Positions 60,766 to 64,000 of a DNA stretch of 64,000 nt are shown here, in pieces. Both the position numbers and the translations under genes were made by a program. This DNA is from Microbulbifer bruguierae (lineage in GTDB: Bacteria > Pseudomonadota > Gammaproteobacteria > Pseudomonadales > Cellvibrionaceae), in NCBI RefSeq assembly GCF_029869925.1, contig NZ_CP118605.1, forward strand, positions 3,996,001 through 4,060,000. Reading direction: 5' to 3'. Numbering within the stretch: the first letter of the stretch is position 1; every line of letters begins with the position of its first letter. The notes beneath the pieces were generated by a model. The model did not search any database. It was not told the origin of the DNA and saw only the letters and a program-made list of their open reading frames with translations.

Positions 60766-61074
60766 ATGAACAAGAAGAATCTGCCCCTTGCGGCGGCCGT
60801 AGGCGCTGCCTTTATTGCTTCTGCCACCCTGAGTGTATCCACCGCGGCCAACCCCTTTAGTGCCACCGAACTGTCCGCCGGCTACAACCTGAAAATGGCG
60901 GATGACGACAAGAAGAAAGAAGGCAAGTGCGGCGAAGACAAGCAAAAAGAGGGTAAGTGCGGCGAGGGCAAGGAAAAAGAGGGCAAGTGCGGAGAGGGTA
61001 AGAAGAAAGAAGGTAAGTGCGGAGAAGACAAAAAGAAAGAAGGCAAATGTGGTGAGGGCAAGTGCGGCACCTGA
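60766..61074 (+). CDS. HvfA/bufferin-type RiPP precursor with six EGKCG units
   Basis: The 102-residue precursor has a signal peptide at ~1-28 (NLPLAAAVGAAFIASATLSV...TAA), a short spacer (NPFSATELSAGYNLKM), and then a Lys/Glu/Gly/Cys-only tail. Five EGKCGE(D/G)K(x)K decapeptide units and a final EGKCGT put cysteines at 55, 65, 75, 85, 95 and 100. In the Haemophilus HvfA family, EGKCG cysteines are converted by an MNIO enzyme into oxazolone/thioamide groups that bind copper; related bufferins buffer metals in the periplasm (established knowledge, recent literature). Adjacent genes encode the MNIO enzyme and its partner, so the assignment is strong. It is separated from them by a terminator-like hairpin. 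Confidence 0.9.
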   Translation: MNKKNLPLAAAVGAAFIASATLSVSTAANPFSATELSAGYNLKMADDDKKKEGKCGEDKQKEGKCGEGKEKEGKCGEGKKKEGKCGEDKKKEGKCGEGKCGT

Positions 61075-61092
61075 TTGCAGACTGAACCTCTG

Positions 61093-61146
61093 CTGTTGTA
61101 ACGGTTCGGCAACCAGCCGGATCGTTGCAACGGGTATTTTTTCTTT
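61093..61146 (+). terminator. 18-bp-stem terminator/attenuator between precursor and maturation genes
   Basis: CTGTTGTAACGGTTCGGC (61093-61110) pairs over all 18 positions, four as G-U, with GCCGGATCGTTGCAACGG (61116-61133), around an AACCA loop. It is followed by GTA and TTTTTTCTTTT. It begins 18 bases after the precursor stop and ends just before the hvfB-type start. A leaky terminator here would make precursor in large excess over enzymes. Confidence 0.85.
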
Positions 61147-61161
61147 TCAACAAGAACTGTC

Positions 61162-62058
61162 GTGAAGATGCAAACGCACAAGCAGCCATTTCCGGTTCAT
61201 GGCGCGGGCCTTGGGCTGCGGCGATCCATGATTGGGGAGACCATTACACCGCATCAGGTGGACTTTCTTGAAGTGGCACCGGAAAACTGGATTGGTGTTG
61301 GTGGCCGCTTTGGTCGCTGGTTGCGCGAGTACACCGAGCGCTTTCCATTTGTAACCCACGGGCTGTCATTGTCCATCGGAGCCCCGGCTCCCCTGGATGA
61401 AACACTGGTTCGTTCCGTCAAACAGTTCATCCGCGATCACAATATCCACTGCTATAGTGAGCACCTGAGTTATTGTTCGGATCACGGTCATCTCTACGAC
61501 CTGTTACCCATCCCATTTACAGAAGAGGCGGTGCATTATGTGGCTGCGCGAATTCGCCGTGTCCAGGACATACTCGAGCAGCGCATCGCCATGGAAAACG
61601 TCTCCTACTATGCTGCTCCCGGGCAGGAAATGAGTGAGCTGGCGTTTCTGCTGGCGGTACTGGAGGAGGCGGATTGTGACCTGTTGCTGGATGTGAACAA
61701 TATCTACGTCAACGCCATCAACCATCGTTATGACCCTTTGCTCTTCCTGCAAAGCCTGCCCGCACACCGTATCCGCTACGCCCATGTGGCAGGGCATTTT
61801 GACGAAGCCGACGACCTGAAAATCGACACGCATGGTGCGCCAGTAATTGATCCGGTGTGGCAGTTGTTGCAGCAGGCTTACGACTGTTTCGGCCCTATCC
61901 CCACCCTGCTGGAACGAGACTTCAATATTCCGCCATTACCGGAGTTGTTCGGGGAAGTGGCCCGTATTCGCGACTATCAGTTGCAGGCAACTGCTGTGCA
62001 AAATACGCCACCGGAGTCCGGACGAGTGGCGGGCGTGGAGGCACTCCATGACCGTTAA
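61162..62058 (+). CDS. MNIO (DUF692) RiPP maturase, HvfB/BufB type
   Basis: This 298-residue TIM-barrel enzyme belongs to the multinuclear non-heme iron oxidase family, whose members modify cysteines in RiPP precursors. Candidate metal ligands are His66 (THGLSLS), Glu100-His101 (SEHLSY), Glu145 (MENVSYY), Asp177/Asn179-180 (DVNN), His188, His208/His212 (HVAGH), Asp222-His224 (DTHG) and Glu251 (LERD). The N terminus [10 protein letters not shown] is also family-typical. The start is GTG 61162 or ATG 61168; neither has a strong Shine-Dalgarno. It follows the precursor across a terminator and overlaps the next gene by 11 bases. Confidence 0.93.
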   Translation: MKMQTHKQPFPVHGAGLGLRRSMIGETITPHQVDFLEVAPENWIGVGGRFGRWLREYTERFPFVTHGLSLSIGAPAPLDETLVRSVKQFIRDHNIHCYSEHLSYCSDHGHLYDLLPIPFTEEAVHYVAARIRRVQDILEQRIAMENVSYYAAPGQEMSELAFLLAVLEEADCDLLLDVNNIYVNAINHRYDPLLFLQSLPAHRIRYAHVAGHFDEADDLKIDTHGAPVIDPVWQLLQQAYDCFGPIPTLLERDFNIPPLPELFGEVARIRDYQLQATAVQNTPPESGRVAGVEALHDR

Positions 62059-62887
62059 GGTGGCGCCGGACAATGGAGATGCGAACGTTGACAGGGACAG
62101 TGATCGGGAAGGTGCTTTCTTGCGAGTACAAAATGAGTTCGCGGCGCATTTGCGCAACCCGGAGCAGGTGGTGGCGCCCGCGGATGTCGAAGACCGACGC
62201 CTCGGCATTTATCGCGACCTGATCTATAACAATATTGAGTCCTTTATTGCCAGTGGCTTTCCGGTACTGCGCAGTATCTATTCTGACGACCGTTGGCACG
62301 AAATGGTGCGGGATTTTGTCGCCCGTCATGCCTCGCAAAGTCCTTACTTCTTACAGATCAGTGAAGAATTTCTGCACTACCTGCAAAATGAGCGCAGCAC
62401 CGCAGAGGGCAGTACACAGGATCCGCCATTTCTGCTGGAACTGGCGCACTATGAGTGGGTAGAGCTGGTGCTGGACGTCAGCGATGACGAAATTCCCGGA
62501 GAAATGGTGCGGGAATACTTGGATGAACAGCTGTTGGATTGGGTGCCTGTCATGTCCCCGCTGGCCTGGAATCTCACCTATCAGTTTCCCGTACATCGCC
62601 TCGGCCCGACGTATCAGCCCGACGATCTGCCGCAAACACCGACGTTTCTGGTTGTCTACCGGAACCGTGCAGATACAGTCGGCTTCCTCGAGGCAAATGC
62701 GGTCACGTCACATCTGTTGCAGCTGATTGAATCCGCTGGTGACGGGCCTCAATCTGGCCGTCAGCTATTGCTGCAACTGGCGGCCGATATCCAGCATCCG
62801 GCTCCCGAGCAACTGCTGGACTTTGGTGTGGAACTGTTGAGGAAGCTGCTCAGCCTGCATATTCTCGCCGGCTATCGGCCTCGCTGA
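62048..62887 (+). CDS. DUF2063-type MNIO partner protein, HvfC/BufC type
   Basis: The 279-residue protein has the DUF2063 N-terminal domain (~20-120): [45 protein letters not shown], and [16 protein letters not shown] second domain in HvfC-like proteins follows ([18 protein letters not shown]), ending in [17 protein letters not shown]. Such partners recognise the precursor and present it to the MNIO enzyme. ATG 62048 has GGAGG 6 bases upstream inside the enzyme gene, so the two are tightly coupled. No DoxX-like gene follows, unlike several related loci; the next gene is mlaA. Confidence 0.92.
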   Translation: MTVKVAPDNGDANVDRDSDREGAFLRVQNEFAAHLRNPEQVVAPADVEDRRLGIYRDLIYNNIESFIASGFPVLRSIYSDDRWHEMVRDFVARHASQSPYFLQISEEFLHYLQNERSTAEGSTQDPPFLLELAHYEWVELVLDVSDDEIPGEMVREYLDEQLLDWVPVMSPLAWNLTYQFPVHRLGPTYQPDDLPQTPTFLVVYRNRADTVGFLEANAVTSHLLQLIESAGDGPQSGRQLLLQLAADIQHPAPEQLLDFGVELLRKLLSLHILAGYRPR

Positions 62888-63024
62888 GGCCAAAGTGAGA
62901 CACAGGTTGGTTGTCGGCTGATAGCTGGCTCCCGTTTGCTCCCTGTATCTGATCCGCAAGCACTACCGCGTCGATCAATCCCATTAGCCAAAACGGCCAG
63001 CTGCTATGCTGGCTTAGCGGCCAG

Positions 63025-63033
63025 TGTTAGAAT
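63025..63033 (+). promoter_or_regulatory. Extended -10 promoter element before mlaA
   Basis: TGTTAGAAT fits the extended -10 consensus TGnTAnAAT and lies ~66 bases upstream of the mlaA start. No terminator after the hvfC-type gene was found in the 62888-63098 gap, so partial read-through is also possible. Confidence 0.5.
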
Positions 63034-63098
63034 CGCGCGCAAACAGAAACTAAGACATTGGTTTGAAACTGAGAACTGACAACGCAAGGAGCAGGGAA

Positions 63099-64000
63099 TT
63101 GCTTGAGCGTACCCCCATAATCGCCTTGGCCCTGACAGCACTGCTGTCGGCGCCCATGGCGCTGGCGCAGGAAGCGTCTGATTCTTCCGATCCCTTCGCG
63201 GAATCCCCCAGTGAAACGCCGGTAGAGCCTGTATCAGGATCTCCCGTGTCCGGGGAGGACACTGAGAGCAGCGGTAGCGATTCCTCTGGTTCTGACCCGT
63301 TTGGCTCTGATCCATTTTCTAGTGGTGAGGGCGAAGGCACCGGTAACGGTGCAGCCGATGATTTCGGCTCGGAACTGCAGGATGAGTACGGCTTCGACCC
63401 CGCGGGTGCATTCGCCAGCGAAGAAGAACCGCAAGACCGCGACCCCTGGGAAGGCTTCAACCGGGCCATGTTCCGTTTCAATGACACCGCCGACCGCTGG
63501 TTTCTGAAGCCGGCGGCGACCAGTTACCGCCAGATCACCCCGATTTTTGTCCAGACCGGAGTGACCAACTTCTTTTCCAACCTGCACGAAATCAACAATG
63601 TCCTCAACGACATTCTGCAGTGGAAGTGGGGGCAGGCGGGTAATGACACCGGCCGCTTCCTGCTCAACAGTACCGTAGGCCTGGTGGGGCTGTTTGATGT
63701 GGCACAGCATATGGGCCTGGAACCCAGTGACGGTGAGGACTTTGGCCAGACGCTGGCGGTCTGGGGGGCGCCTTCAGGCCCCTACCTGGTGATACCCTTC
63801 ATGGGCCCATCTACGGTGCGCGATGTGCCCGGAGAAGTGCTGGAGTGGTACACCAACCCGCTTACTTATGTCGATGACAACTCCGTGGAATACACGCTGA
63901 AAGTCCTGGATCTGTTGCAGACGCGCGCGAGCCTGCTAAAAGCGGAGTCCTTATTGCAGGGGGATCGCTATGTATTGATGCGGGACGCCTATCTGCAACG
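63099..64000 (+). CDS. mlaA: MlaA/VacJ phospholipid-transport outer-membrane protein, 3' end cut by window
   Basis: About 300 residues are visible. MlaA removes mislocalised phospholipids from the outer-membrane outer leaflet and passes them to MlaC. The core starts at ~110 with DPWEGFNRAMFRFND, followed by FFSNLHEINNVLNDILQWKW, DTGRFLLNSTVGLVGLFDVA, DFGQTLAVWGAPSGPYLVIP and the helical CTD. TTG 63099 is the start because AAGGAG is 7 bases upstream and no ATG/GTG opens the signal peptide in this frame. The signal peptide ends MALAQ with no lipobox Cys, unlike lipoprotein MlaA of enterics. A ~85-residue Ser/Asp/Glu/Pro/Gly linker (SSGSDPFGSDPFSSG) precedes the core, which is unusual. Confidence 0.88.
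   Translation, partial: MLERTPIIALALTALLSAPMALAQEASDSSDPFAESPSETPVEPVSGSPVSGEDTESSGSDSSGSDPFGSDPFSSGEGEGTGNGAADDFGSELQDEYGFDPAGAFASEEEPQDRDPWEGFNRAMFRFNDTADRWFLKPAATSYRQITPIFVQTGVTNFFSNLHEINNVLNDILQWKWGQAGNDTGRFLLNSTVGLVGLFDVAQHMGLEPSDGEDFGQTLAVWGAPSGPYLVIPFMGPSTVRDVPGEVLEWYTNPLTYVDDNSVEYTLKVLDLLQTRASLLKAESLLQGDRYVLMRDAYLQ

Noticed and set aside
60919..61071. 30-base tandem repeats that could be taken for a CRISPR-like or satellite array
   Set aside because: They are codons of the EGKCG decapeptide units in one open frame with a signal peptide; no spacers and no cas genes.

Overview
The window looks like a stretch of chromosome from a marine gammaproteobacterium, most likely of the order Cellvibrionales and possibly Microbulbifer-like. 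This is inferred from protein style and gene order only. The clues are a classic gammaproteobacterial metY-rimP-nusA-infB-rbfA-truB-rpsO-pnp run, a dnaX-ybaB-recR-rnd run, two POT peptide transporters and five TonB-dependent receptors (TBDRs) within 34 kb. There are no rRNAs, CRISPR arrays, prophages or complete insertion sequences.

Layout. 1-7.0 kb: two coupled genes for very large surface/outer-membrane proteins (a DUF11/Cna-B-like protein cut by the window edge, then a 1709-aa protein with three OmpA-like domains and a beta-barrel-like half). 7.0-7.6 kb: a RAYT transposase framed by REP palindromes; two more REP pairs of the same family lie at 10.0 and 20.3 kb. 7.6-12.4 kb (minus strand): a Fur-box-controlled siderophore-type TBDR, a PepSY membrane protein and a quinone-oxidoreductase-like MDR enzyme. 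12.5-22.6 kb: a strong promoter, two tandem initiator tRNA-Met genes and the translation/transcription operon ending in pnp. 22.6-26.6 kb: a TSUP exporter, a POT transporter and a TPR lipoprotein. 26.6-45.4 kb: a nutrient-uptake region with four large TBDRs. The last TBDR has an STN signalling domain and sits with a FecR anti-sigma regulator and a FecI-type ECF sigma factor. A methyltransferase, a small lipoprotein and a TPR-sulfotransferase lie between the receptors. 45.5-54.6 kb: DNA replication/repair and RNA genes (dnaX, ybaB, recR, rnd, ycgL, ycgN), two uncharacterised membrane proteins, and a MoxR ATPase/VWA pair. 54.8-60.5 kb: a second POT transporter and the HrpA helicase. 60.6-62.9 kb: a three-gene MNIO (DUF692) RiPP locus of the HvfABC/bufferin type, with a precursor carrying six EGKCG units. 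63.1-64.0 kb: the start of an mlaA (vacJ) gene, cut by the window end.

Most notable points. (1) The HvfA-like precursor is separated from its maturation genes by an 18-bp-stem terminator-like hairpin. (2) dnaX carries an A AAA AAG slippery heptamer with an upstream GGAG and a -1-frame stop three codons later, so it probably makes both tau and gamma. (3) A RAYT and its REP family are present together. (4) Several TBDR genes have perfect or near-perfect operator-like palindromes upstream, each different. (5) Several unrelated inverted-repeat families occupy gaps, including one inside the infB-rbfA junction.
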